Of a DNA stretch of 64,000 bases, positions 56,801-64,000 are shown one piece after another. The notes under the pieces are model-generated. The model was given only the letters and a program-made list of their open reading frames with translations, ran no database searches and was not told where the DNA came from. Each line of letters starts with the position of its first letter. Position 1 is the stretch's first letter. The DNA comes from Bacteroidales bacterium (GTDB taxonomy: Bacteria; Bacteroidota; Bacteroidia; Bacteroidales; JAUNSR01), in assembly GCA_030539115.1 (NCBI GenBank), contig JAUNSR010000006.1, forward strand, positions 58,026 through 122,025, read 5' to 3'. A program made the position numbers and the translations under genes.

Positions 56801-57209
56801 GCACAGATTCATCATTGCCTATAAGATTTAATTGCTTAAGGTAGAAAGCGGCAGATTCAGGAGTTTTTGCCTCAGGAATAGCTTTCATGATTGCAGACTG
56901 CATCATATTGATAAACTGAGCATTCTTCGTACCGCTTATATAAGCCGAAAGACTGTTTATAGCATAATCAAGTTTCACTTTACCATCACCCTCTGCAGTT
57001 TCCCTCATTTTTATTAAATCAAGGATACCGGCTTCACCCGTTGAAGTCAAATCCTGCATAGCCTGATTGTATATGGTAACGTTTTTTGCAGGCATCTGAG
57101 CAAGAGCATCGGCAAGCTTTGTTTTGCTGGTTCTTCCTGCATCTAATTGAGCAAAAGAAGATACAGCGAAAAGAAGCAAAGCATTTATTGTTAATAACGT
57201 TTTGTTCAT
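53817..57209 (-). CDS. Secreted HEAT-repeat protein with two C-terminal DUF1080 (3-keto-disaccharide hydrolase) domains
   Basis: An 1130-residue protein with a Sec signal peptide (cleavage after Ala20, SSFA|Q). Residues 21 to about 720 are a series of HEAT-like helical repeats. Two DUF1080 domains follow: 724-924 (FISIFNGKDLTGWKG, YGDFEMYVDWLL, DAGIYLRG) and 940-1130 (FKVLFDGTSMINWTG, YSDFNYRFEFML, NNGLGIRTP, VKFRNIRVKEL). DUF1080 has a jelly-roll fold and includes enzymes that split 3-keto-glycosides. Here it lies in a cluster with two exported Gfo/Idh/MocA oxidoreductases and a sugar isomerase. A tandem pair may give one catalytic and one binding domain, and the HEAT solenoid may scaffold partners. 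Confidence 0.9.
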   Translation of the reverse strand: MNKTLLTINALLLFAVSSFAQLDAGRTSKTKLADALAQMPAKNVTIYNQAMQDLTSTGEAGILDLIKMRETAEGDGKVKLDYAINSLSAYISGTKNAQFINMMQSAIMKAIPEAKTPESAAFYLKQLNLIGNDESVLFLKSYLKNEKLSGYAARALKSIGSPKAIDALSSSLNEVPYNFKKNIINALGELNATQAEDAILAQRESLQPQDLRVLYYALGRCGSVKSMKLLEKGASQAGYTLDKDGITESYITLLKRLADNDASKSEAKKASAALLKNATKANQTGTRCAALTLLVKLDGENASKTILSALKDNNCEYRNKALRLAAAYNNEELNNEIIAKIKKSKAPLKKDLIEWVGVNRLASALPLVVSEFKNTNPEIAAVAMASAAKIGGDEAVEALCSVVNFGTKENVDMAKNTLLYTSGNISDPLMKNFDTSSVEGKVAALQLVAKRKADAYADKFITLCSSSDVEVSKCAAENLAEVVTSKNLPELYKMLGTTAEASVAPVQKAVIAAVKTLPAEKRFESVNAQMKSVAANLQPRYYTILASTNDPKALNEISNALNSVDPRAKQSAFSALTEWNGFEAAEPLYNICKTSKNDEEFNKAFDAYTAKVSAASMPGEEKLIFLRKALEIAKNKAQKAVILNKIQGTNTFLGLMTAGKYLDDKEVQQDACQAVMNIALNNKQFTGKEVNALLNKVVAVINNPDADYQKQAIQKHLGEQPKEDGFISIFNGKDLTGWKGLVGNPVSRAKMTKVQLSKAQATADEVAAKTWTVENGLLIFNGKGDNLCTTKQYGDFEMYVDWLLYPEGPEADAGIYLRGTPQVQIWDTARVNVGAQVGSGGLYNNQKHLSKPLSVADNKLGEWNSFYIKMVGERVTVILNGVKVVDNVIMENYWDRNQPIPMLDQIELQAHGSKVAYRDIYVREIPRVEPFTLSKEEQKEGFKVLFDGTSMINWTGNTKDYVVEDGCIVLYPQNGGGGNLYTVNEYSDFNYRFEFMLTPGANNGLGIRTPLEGDAAYVGMELQILDNEDPIYATLQKYQYHGSVYGVIPAKRGFLKPTGEWNTEEVIAKGNKIKVILNGTVILDGDIKEAGGNGTMDHRDHPGLFNKKGHIGFLGHGSHVKFRNIRVKEL

Positions 57210-57385
57210 TTGGAATATATTTATTAAGGTTAATAAACTAAGTAAACATCTTAAGTTTAAAGATATTGTCCATTCTAACTATTGAAATAAAAATGGTTGT
57301 TTCATTATCTCATTACAAGATCTCTTAGTTTATCCAATTGGTATATTTTTTATAGAATAAAGAAGTTAAATACTAAAATTATAAC

Positions 57386-58642
57386 TTAAATATTCCAAGG
57401 AGCCCTCATTGGTTGATTAATCAAACGATTGGCTGCCTCATCATTAATAAACTCTTGCTTAACCGGGTCATAGTTTAGAGTTCTATTAAGTCTTAAGGCA
57501 ATTACTCCAAGATTAACAATTGTTGCAGAGCGATGTCCGTTCATTTCATTAAGAGCAAATTTCTGACGGTTCTTTACACATTCGATAAAGTCATCATTTT
57601 GTGGCTCCGGCTCAGGGAAACTTGCAAGTTTCTTCTGCCAATCAGGAATGTCACAAACGAAATTTTTATAAACATTGCCTTTAGGACCGGAAATATATGG
57701 CGTATTCGGCTTGCCGTAATCACCACCCCAAAGAACAATCTGACAACCATCGGCATAAGTGTATGTAATAGAGCGCCATGTACCGACAGCATCATAATGC
57801 TGCTGAGGAGCATCTACTTCAACCTTAACAGGACTTGTATTGTCTTTACCAAGAATATACTGAACAGGGTCAATATAATGTTGTCCCATATCACCTAAGC
57901 CACCTCCGTCATAATCCCAGTAACCACGAAAAGTCTGATGAACGCGATGAGGATTATAAGGTTTAAATGGAGCCGGTCCTAACCACATGTCATAGTCAAG
58001 TTCTGATGGGACGGGAGTATTTTCAAGCTGTTCCTTTCCAACCCAGAAGAATTTCCAGTCAAAACCTGTATGTTTGCTTATTGTGACCTTAAGAGGCCAA
58101 CCAAGCATTCCACTTTGAACAAGTTTTTTAAGGGGTTTAACAGGAGTACCAAGACCATAGAACTGATCAGTAAAACGGAACCAAGTATTTAAACGGAAAA
58201 TTCTGCCATATTGATTGACAGCCTCAACAACACGTTTACCCTCTCCAATTGTTCTTGTCATAGGCTTCTCACACCAAATATCTTTACCGGCTTTAGCTGC
58301 CTCGACAGCCATGATTCCATGCCAATGAGGAGGAGTTGCTATATGAACGATATCGACATTTTTATCTAAAATCAAGTCGCGGAAATCATGATACTGAGCA
58401 ATCTTATCAGTCACAAGATTTGCACCTTTTAAAAGGTGATCTTTGTCAACATCACAAATAGCAACTAAACGGGTACCCCCATAGTTGACATGACCACGGC
58501 CCATTCCACCAACTCCAATGATACCTTTTGTAAGCTGATCACTTGGAGCGATAAAACCCTTACCGAGTACATGACGCGGAACAATAGTAAATGCGGTTGC
58601 AGCTGCTACTGTCTTAAGGAAATCTCTTCTGTTTGTGTTCAT
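57386..58642 (-). CDS. Tat-exported Gfo/Idh/MocA family oxidoreductase
   Basis: A 418-residue protein with a twin-arginine signal (NRRDFLK at 4-10), so it is folded with its cofactor in the cytoplasm before export. The Rossmann motif GVGGMG is at 43-48, ICDVD at 62-66 and the family EKP motif at 125-127. A GDMGQH block at 250-255 carries the likely catalytic His. Tightly bound NAD(H) would allow it to oxidise a sugar C3 hydroxyl and later reduce the product. It belongs to the predicted 3-keto-glycoside cluster. Confidence 0.9.
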   Translation of the reverse strand: MNTNRRDFLKTVAAATAFTIVPRHVLGKGFIAPSDQLTKGIIGVGGMGRGHVNYGGTRLVAICDVDKDHLLKGANLVTDKIAQYHDFRDLILDKNVDIVHIATPPHWHGIMAVEAAKAGKDIWCEKPMTRTIGEGKRVVEAVNQYGRIFRLNTWFRFTDQFYGLGTPVKPLKKLVQSGMLGWPLKVTISKHTGFDWKFFWVGKEQLENTPVPSELDYDMWLGPAPFKPYNPHRVHQTFRGYWDYDGGGLGDMGQHYIDPVQYILGKDNTSPVKVEVDAPQQHYDAVGTWRSITYTYADGCQIVLWGGDYGKPNTPYISGPKGNVYKNFVCDIPDWQKKLASFPEPEPQNDDFIECVKNRQKFALNEMNGHRSATIVNLGVIALRLNRTLNYDPVKQEFINDEAANRLINQPMRAPWNI

Positions 58643-58918
58643 AATAAAAAAATAGTTTATAGCTTCCTTATTGAGTTATAATATTTAAGGAAACGTTGAT
58701 TGAAAACTTTCCATTGCATCATTATGAATTATGATGCTATAATTATGGCAAAAAAGATTTGCCGAAGATGGAAGATTTAAGGAATAGTAAAAAAACAAGC
58801 ACTTTTCAGAATTTTCTTTATTATAAAGGAGGTAATATACAAACAATAAAATGATGGTTTTATTAATTTATTATTACGTCTTTTTATAGGAAAACTCAGA
58901 AAAGTGCCTAATATATTA

Positions 58919-59800
58919 TTATTTAGAATAATCTACATTAACATAAGGAGCATTTTGAAGGAATTCCAAGCTCTTGCGAATGCTTTGGAAAGAAGGATAA
59001 TCAAAAGCTTCCTGCTCTATGATGGCATATTTCATACCTGCTTTGGCAGCATCTTTATAGATAGGTTCGAAGTTCATTTCTCCGCTTGCACCGATCTCTT
59101 TTACATCTTTGATATGTAACAGTTCGAAGCGTCCAGGATATTTTTCAAAATATGCAGTTGGAACCACACCACCCTTAGTTGCCCAATATACATCCATTTC
59201 AAAGAATACTTTTGAAGGATCTGTGTTTTGAAGCATGAAATCATAAATCACCTGTCCATCAATTTCTTTAAACTCGCCTGAGTGATTATGATAACCAAAT
59301 TTAATGCCGGCAGCATTACATTTTTCACCAACAGCATTGAAGTAATCGCAGTATCTCTTTAAACCTTCAAGTGAATCATAGCCTACATTGCTCATCCAAG
59401 GCTGTACTATATATTTTACCCCCGCAGCTTTATGGTCTGCAACAGCCTGATCCCACCAAGCCATGGTTTCTTCATAATTTTCTTCTGTTGGCACATCACG
59501 ACCGATATGTGAAGACAAGAAAACAAGATTTTTTGATTGTAAATATTGAGAGAACTCGGCAGGTGTCATTCCATAAAATTTACCATCACCGTAATTGGCA
59601 GCCTCAACAAAAGAATAACCAATATTGGCAACTGAGTCAATGGAAGATTTAGCGTCTTTACCCATGTCATCTCTGATAGAATAAAGCTGAAGACCTACTT
59701 GCTTTTGTGGGGCTTTGGGTGCAGAACCTGTACAAGAGGTAAGGCAAGGAATAAAACTTGTAACAAGCAATCCTGCAAGGAATAAAGATTTAATTTTCAT
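58919..59800 (-). CDS. Sugar phosphate isomerase/epimerase-like TIM-barrel lipoprotein
   Basis: A 293-residue xylose-isomerase-like TIM barrel with a signal peptide and lipobox (Cys19 or Cys23 in FIPCLTSC). Family segments: VGLQLYSIRDDM, metal-site Glu/His residues in KFGYHNHSGEF, KVFFEMDVYW, LLHIKDV and YAIIEQEAFDYP. The cytosolic members act on sugar phosphates, but an exported lipoprotein must use free sugars or keto-sugars. In related loci these are thought to epimerise or lyse keto-glycoside intermediates. Its neighbours are an oxidoreductase and a DUF1080 protein. Confidence 0.9.
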   Translation of the reverse strand: MKIKSLFLAGLLVTSFIPCLTSCTGSAPKAPQKQVGLQLYSIRDDMGKDAKSSIDSVANIGYSFVEAANYGDGKFYGMTPAEFSQYLQSKNLVFLSSHIGRDVPTEENYEETMAWWDQAVADHKAAGVKYIVQPWMSNVGYDSLEGLKRYCDYFNAVGEKCNAAGIKFGYHNHSGEFKEIDGQVIYDFMLQNTDPSKVFFEMDVYWATKGGVVPTAYFEKYPGRFELLHIKDVKEIGASGEMNFEPIYKDAAKAGMKYAIIEQEAFDYPSFQSIRKSLEFLQNAPYVNVDYSK

Positions 59801-59897
59801 TTTTATATAGATTAAAGATTTTCAGAGAAATAAAAAAATTGAAAAGATTATTAGGCTTAAATTTTGAAGATAAAAAAAGCACAATATATAAAGCATA

Positions 59898-59931
59898 CAA
59901 AGAGACTACATCCAAAAATGCAGTCTCTTTG
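59898..59931. terminator. Hairpin after the DUF1080 lipoprotein gene
   Basis: A 10-bp stem CAAAGAGACT/AGTCTCTTTG with a 14-nt loop, 18 bp past the stop at 59949. The following T-run is weak, so termination may be partial. Confidence 0.6.
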
Positions 59932-59948
59932 CAACTTAAAAAAATATT

Positions 59949-60722
59949 TTAGTCAAGATTTTTAATCTTAATATTACGGTACCAAACATTGTCGCCATGG
60001 TCTTGTAGTCCAATATAACCTTTCTTTTCAGCTCCACCACAGTTTAAAAGCAAATCATAAGCCTCAGGCCATTTGTCTTTGCTGAATTTGCTATTGTCAA
60101 GCATTTCCTGCCATTGTGGAGTCCACAAATGATATTCTACAACAGGTTTGTCATTCTGATAATGAACCACAGTTCCTTTATAACACATAATCTTAGATTG
60201 ATTCCATTCTCCAAAAGGTTTTGAATTTTGTGGTTTAGCAGGAATCATATCATAAAGAGAAGCAGACTGACGATTTCCGTCAACACCTAATTTAGCATCA
60301 GGGTGATTAACGTTATCAAGAACCTGATATTCAGGAGCAGAAATATAAATAGGTTGTCCCTCTACCTCCTGAGCCAAATAGAATACTCCGGAGTTTGAGC
60401 CTTTGTCAACTTTCCATTCCCAACTTAACTCAAAGTTGCCGTATTTTTGATCAAAAATAAGGTCCCCGCCATCTTTAGCTCCGGCTTCTCCCATACCTGA
60501 TCCATTGATTTTAATACAACCATCTTCAATAGTCCAAGCCTTTGGAACATCCTGACGATTATATCCTCTCCATCCTTTGAATGTCTGGCCATCGAAAAGA
60601 AGTTGCCAGCCATCTTTTTGTTCTTGTGCAGTCAATGTATTTGGACCTGCAGGTTTTTCAGAACCACAACTTGCTAACATAATAGTAGATAGTGCTATTC
60701 CTAATAATTTAGTTAATTTCAT
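59949..60722 (-). CDS. DUF1080 (3-keto-disaccharide hydrolase-like) lipoprotein
   Basis: A 257-residue lipoprotein (lipobox MLASC, Cys19) with a single complete DUF1080 domain from about 35: WQLLFDGQTFKGWRGYN, AWTIEDGCIKING, YGNFELSWEWKV, SGVFYLAQE, EYQVLDNVNHPDA and the terminal VWYRNIKIKNLD. Members of this family hydrolyse or eliminate the glycosidic bond of 3-keto-glycosides. It sits between the Gfo/Idh/MocA gene (60921) and the TIM-barrel gene (58919), the classic trio. Surface or periplasmic-face anchoring is expected. Confidence 0.92.
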   Translation of the reverse strand: MKLTKLLGIALSTIMLASCGSEKPAGPNTLTAQEQKDGWQLLFDGQTFKGWRGYNRQDVPKAWTIEDGCIKINGSGMGEAGAKDGGDLIFDQKYGNFELSWEWKVDKGSNSGVFYLAQEVEGQPIYISAPEYQVLDNVNHPDAKLGVDGNRQSASLYDMIPAKPQNSKPFGEWNQSKIMCYKGTVVHYQNDKPVVEYHLWTPQWQEMLDNSKFSKDKWPEAYDLLLNCGGAEKKGYIGLQDHGDNVWYRNIKIKNLD

Positions 60723-60866
60723 AAGAAAAAAAATTTTATTCAGTATATATAATAATCAAAATCTGCTTTGCGGTTTTAGTAAAGTGATGAATCATATTAA
60801 AAAAACCATTAACATAATGTCGTTATAATTACTTTGAATTTAAAATATAAAGTGATAAAAATATAT

Positions 60867-60914
60867 TCTAAAAGGGAATCCGGACTAATACTAAGCCGAA
60901 CTCCCCTTTTATAT
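60867..60914 (-). terminator. Hairpin after the Gfo/Idh/MocA gene at 60921
   Basis: An imperfect stem, AAAAGGG.A..TC.GG against CCGGA.TCCCTTTT, lies directly behind the stop, with TATATTTTTATC following on the leftward strand. Confidence 0.5.
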
Positions 60915-60920
60915 CATTTA

Positions 60921-62399
60921 TTAAGCCGGCATGTCAACCAACTTCCATCCATCACGGTAATTGTGTTTAATCAATTCCTGTGCAAATTGTTGAGCATTCA
61001 ATGGTTCTGTCCAGTCTTTGTTGAATGTAGGGTGTCCATCATGTACTTTAAATCCGTCTTTGATGATAATCTTTATTTGTTCATCAGGACCGATATTTGT
61101 GAACTTCATGTTAGCACCATCCCACAACAATTCTTTGTTTAGATTCTGTAAACGTACAGCCAAAACGCCCATAACTACCATTTCATTGAATGGACCCGCT
61201 GATGAGAAGTCAGATTTTGTCATTACGCGATTTGCTGGAGTCTCTTTACAAGCACGAATCCAATCTTGTTCATGAGAAACATTTACACGACGGCAAACTT
61301 TTGGAGCATTAGGAACACGACCTGAGATTAACCAAGGGTTAGCTCCGTAACATCCGCATATAAGTGTATCTTTTGTTCCATGGAAAATTACTAATCCACC
61401 ACCGCTTTGCATTAATTCCTTACCTTGAGGGAATCCGGCTGGACGATCAGGCATCATACCGCCATCATACCAGTGAACCTCAACTTCAGGCATTGCAACT
61501 TTAGGCATATTTTCACGAGCAGGGAAAATATATTTTACATGTTGAGCCTGAGGTGCACAGTCTTGAAGAAGCAAAGTAGAAGAACCCTGAACTTTTGTAG
61601 GATAGCCAAGATTCAAAGCCATAAATACAGGATGCATAATGTGACAAGCCATATCACCTAATGCGCCTGTACCATAATCCCACCAACCACGCCAATTCCA
61701 AGGGTGATAGATATTATTAAACGGTTTCATTCTTGCAGGACCTGTAAACAAATCCCAATCCAAAGTTGAAGGAATCTTATCAGCTTTTTCAGGAGTCATA
61801 AGACCTTGTGGCCAAATAGGGCGGTCTGTAGCACATTCTACTTTAGTAATTTCGCCAATTTCACCGTTCCAAATCCATTCACAAGTTAAATTAACGCCTT
61901 CACCTGAAGCTCCTTGATTACCCATTTGAGTGGCAACTTTATATTTAGCAGCCAAATTAGTTAACAGACGTGATTCATAAACTGAGTGAGTCAATGGTTT
62001 CTGGCAATAAACATGTTTGCCCATTGTAATGGCGTCTGCAGAAATCATAGCGTGAGTATGGTCAGCTGTAGCAACTAAAACAGCATCAATATCCTTACCC
62101 ATTTCATCATACATCTTACGATAATCTTTATATCGTTTTGCGTCTTTCAATCTGTCAAAAACTCCTTTAGAATATTTCCAGTCTACATCACAAAGTGCGA
62201 CAATATTCTCAGTTTTTTCCATATTTCCCAGGTTAGCATTACCCATTCCTCCAATACCTACGGCTGCAATATTCAATTTATCGCTTGGAGAAATGTGACC
62301 AAAGCCTTTTCCTAAGACAATGTTTGGTACAATAGAAAGACCTGCAGTTGCAAGTGCACTCTTTTTTAAGAAATCTCTTCTCGAAATGTTTCTTGTCAT
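60921..62399 (-). CDS. Tat-exported Gfo/Idh/MocA family oxidoreductase (long form)
   Basis: A 492-residue protein with a Tat signal SRRDFLKK at 6-13. The Rossmann motif GIGGMG is at 48-53, and QKP at 133-135 replaces the usual EKP. GDMACHIMHP at about 250 carries the probable catalytic His. The extra length is a C-terminal extension (DGFKVHDGHPTFNKDWTEPL) common to this exported subfamily. It is the first gene of the same-strand cluster and is predicted to start 3-keto-glycoside processing by oxidising the sugar. Its long upstream region must carry the cluster's first promoter. Confidence 0.9.
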   Translation of the reverse strand: MTRNISRRDFLKKSALATAGLSIVPNIVLGKGFGHISPSDKLNIAAVGIGGMGNANLGNMEKTENIVALCDVDWKYSKGVFDRLKDAKRYKDYRKMYDEMGKDIDAVLVATADHTHAMISADAITMGKHVYCQKPLTHSVYESRLLTNLAAKYKVATQMGNQGASGEGVNLTCEWIWNGEIGEITKVECATDRPIWPQGLMTPEKADKIPSTLDWDLFTGPARMKPFNNIYHPWNWRGWWDYGTGALGDMACHIMHPVFMALNLGYPTKVQGSSTLLLQDCAPQAQHVKYIFPARENMPKVAMPEVEVHWYDGGMMPDRPAGFPQGKELMQSGGGLVIFHGTKDTLICGCYGANPWLISGRVPNAPKVCRRVNVSHEQDWIRACKETPANRVMTKSDFSSAGPFNEMVVMGVLAVRLQNLNKELLWDGANMKFTNIGPDEQIKIIIKDGFKVHDGHPTFNKDWTEPLNAQQFAQELIKHNYRDGWKLVDMPA

Positions 62400-62970
62400 G
62401 GTTCTATAAGATTATATATTAAACATATAGTTCGCTCTAAGCTATGTGATTTTCAATTATTATTTTTATGAGTATATAATGTATCAATTCGTTTTTCTAT
62501 ACGTGAGTTTCATTCGTATTTGTTAGTATTTCTCCATATATATTCATAAAGATGCGTAAAAATACTATTAAATTATTTAATTCCAAATATTCATTGTTTA
62601 TAATTTAATCTAAAATTAAAATAGATTATAGAATTAATAATTAATTTTTTTAATAAGGATACTTTCTATATATATTTATCGACTATGATTCAGCGATTTG
62701 ATAAGCTGACTTCTTTGTTAATATGACATTTATTGTCTTTTCCTCTTCAAAATAAATTTATCTCATAAACAAAAAAGCTCTGTGCTTTTCAGATGATAAG
62801 AAAGAGGGTTTGAGAGAAATACTATTAAACAAATCTTTCATATCGGGACCTACCATATAATTTAATGGCTAATTTTAAACCGGAGTATATATCTGAAGAA
62901 TTACTTTTATATTTTTGACAATTACATATATAAAAGTATAGCAAAATAATATTTAATTCAATACAGAGTT

Positions 62971-63071
62971 TCATCTGTATATAATTTATTTTTTAACACT
63001 AAGGTACAAATGCACATTTATATACCTTTTGTTTGGTATCTCATCTTTAGGTGAATTATGGCGATTTCATT
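62971..63071 (+). repeat. ~100-bp dispersed repeat, copy B
   Basis: The second copy of the element at 39571. Conserved blocks are ATATAATTTATTTTT, AACACTAAGGTACAA, ATACCTTTT.TTTGG, CTTTAGGTG and GGCGATTTCATT. In this copy ATACC/GGTAT can form a short stem around TTTTGTTT. It lies about 155 bp upstream of the GNAT start, in the same orientation as the gene. Confidence 0.75.
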
Positions 63072-63091
63072 TTTGATTGAAAGTAATTAGC

Positions 63092-63177
63092 GAGAGTAAC
63101 ATAATATGTATATGCTCTATTTGTATAACCTCGCATTTCCAGCAACTCAGATTTGAGAGTAATATAATATGTATATG
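63092..63177 (+). repeat. 23-bp direct repeat upstream of the GNAT gene
   Basis: GAGAGTAAC/T-ATAATATGTATATG occurs at 63092-63114 and again at 63155-63177, 63 bp apart, with one C/T difference. It could be a paired binding site or a local duplication. Confidence 0.65.
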
Positions 63178-63225
63178 TTTTATACTGCCGACCAATTTGA
63201 AAAATTTTTAACTATATAAATTAAC

Positions 63226-63687
63226 ATGATTAAAAGACTGGAAAAGCATCATTTAAACAGATTAATAGATATTTGGCTGAAAGCCTCCAAGGAGAGTCAC
63301 TCATTTATAAATTATGAATACTGGGAAAGAAACAGTATGGCTATGAAAACAATCTATCTTCCATCAGCTAAGACCTATGTTTATGAAACAGACAAGGGGG
63401 AAATAGCCGGATTCATTTCTTTTGCAGGAAATACCATTGCAGCAATTTTTATCGATCCTGATTTTCAAAGAAGAGGTTACGGAAAAGAATTAATTGACTT
63501 TGCAAAAAATCAATATGAATCGCTCGAATTGTTCGTTTATGCCCTAAATCAAAAGGCTTTAAAGTTTTATTTAAGAGAAGAGTTTATTAAAAAAAATGAA
63601 TCGGTCGACACCAACACCGGAGAGACACAATTCAAAATGGTTTTTAAAAGGAAAGAAAATAACCAATCTCAAAATTCGCTTTTTTAG
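63226..63687 (+). CDS. GNAT family N-acetyltransferase (YjaB-like)
   Basis: A 153-residue single-domain acetyltransferase. The acetyl-CoA pyrophosphate loop is in IDPDFQRRGYGKELIDFA at about 85-102, and the late strand ELFVYALNQKALKFYLREEF matches the YjaB/small GNAT layout. The acceptor is unknown. It is isolated from other genes by long non-coding DNA on the left and by palindromic repeats on the right. Confidence 0.9.
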   Translation: MIKRLEKHHLNRLIDIWLKASKESHSFINYEYWERNSMAMKTIYLPSAKTYVYETDKGEIAGFISFAGNTIAAIFIDPDFQRRGYGKELIDFAKNQYESLELFVYALNQKALKFYLREEFIKKNESVDTNTGETQFKMVFKRKENNQSQNSLF

Positions 63688-63841
63688 GTAACATATTTAA
63701 AAATTTAGAATATAGAAAATTACTGCATCTTTCATTCTTAAAACAGAGATGATTTAAAAGTAAAGATCATTTTTATAACTATTAATAAAAAACTTTATGG
63801 GCATCTATATTATAATAGGTATATATTTTAAAATCTTGTTT

Positions 63842-64000
63842 AAAGATAATGCAAGCCGAACTCAATAAACATTCTAAAGCGAAGCTTTAAAGAATGTTAT
63901 TGATGAGGCGCAGCTTAGCTTATTCAAAGATAATGCAAGCCGAATTCAATAAACATTCTAAAGCGAAGCTTTAAAGAATGTTATTGATGAGGCGCAGCTT
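63842..64000 (+). repeat. Tandem array of the 84-bp palindromic repeat (runs off the window)
   Basis: Unit 1 occupies 63842-63925 and unit 2 starts at 63926 and is cut at 64000 after 75 bp; the two differ by one base (AACTC versus AATTC) over the shared length. Each unit begins AAAGATAATGCAAGCCGA and has a central hairpin ACATTCT/AGAATGT plus AAAGC/GCTTT around GAA. The outer parts are also roughly complementary (AAGC..CTCAATAA with TTATTGATGAGGCG..GCTT). No coding potential. Confidence 0.9.

Larger units (their letters stand above)
62400..63225. other. 826-bp non-coding region
   Basis: This separates the oxidoreductase cluster from the GNAT gene. It holds the ~100-bp dispersed repeat (62971-63071) and a 23-bp direct repeat (63092-63177). 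No ORF or pseudogene was recognised in 62400-62960. Confidence 0.5.

Noticed and set aside
62400..62960. Possible decayed gene upstream of the Gfo/Idh/MocA cluster
   Set aside because: I found no run of codons in any frame with recognisable protein motifs; it looks like plain AT-rich spacer.
1..64000. CRISPR array, complete insertion sequence, integrase or prophage
   Set aside because: No regularly spaced repeats with unique spacers, and no transposase, integrase or phage structural gene in any frame. The only tandem repeats are the 84-bp palindromic units.

Overview
The window looks like chromosome from an AT-rich member of the order Bacteroidales (Bacteroidota). Four things point there: a SusC/SusD outer-membrane pair, the phylum-type promoter (-33 TTTG, -7 TAnnTTTG) in front of several genes, the gene order rpmB-rpmG-DUF4295-ftsY-rimO, and a 6S-type RNA ('Bacteroidales-1' motif) downstream of rplT. 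I cannot name a genus. No CRISPR array, complete insertion sequence, prophage or rRNA is visible.

Left part (1-24 kb). An SDR dehydrogenase cut by the window edge and a YgbA-like protein are followed by a complete efflux operon (TetR regulator, TolC, HlyD-type lipoprotein, two ABC ATPases, two ABC-2 permeases) resembling E. coli CecR-YbhGFSR with YbhF split in two. Next come a secreted TlpA-like thioredoxin and a thiamine-salvage operon: TPP riboswitch, TonB-dependent receptor, PnuT and thiamine pyrophosphokinase. Scattered metabolic genes follow: a TIGR01777 epimerase, a cytosolic GH109-like Gfo/Idh/MocA protein, an exported flavodoxin, a GH27 alpha-galactosidase, tRNA-Ser(CGA), a CurA-like reductase, an HD hydrolase and a YgjP-like metallopeptidase.

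Middle part (22-51 kb). Housekeeping blocks (rimO, ftsY, DUF4295, rpmG, rpmB; cinA, M48 protease, tsaD; tamB; rplT-rpmI-infC-thrS with its 6S RNA) are interrupted by a five-gene glycan-uptake locus (NHL/TIG lipoprotein, SusC, SusD, DUF4361 protein, Big2/CBM6-like lipoprotein) lying between tsaD and tamB. That locus has no glycoside hydrolase and no regulator of its own. A 1.2 kb non-coding stretch separates it from tamB.

Right part (51-64 kb). A DUF2156 protein and a GNAT acetyltransferase precede a heavily decayed glycyl-radical-enzyme activase pseudogene. Then five same-strand genes encode an exported set: two Tat-signal Gfo/Idh/MocA oxidoreductases, a TIM-barrel sugar isomerase/epimerase lipoprotein, a DUF1080 lipoprotein, and an 1130-residue HEAT-repeat protein ending in two DUF1080 domains. 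This is the signature of oxidative (3-keto) glycoside breakdown outside the cytoplasm and is the most interesting functional system here. A GNAT gene and a tandem array of an 84-bp palindromic repeat close the window; a diverged copy of the same repeat sits between the two efflux permeases and shows compensatory changes in its stem. A second, ~100-bp repeat occurs in the two longest non-coding gaps.
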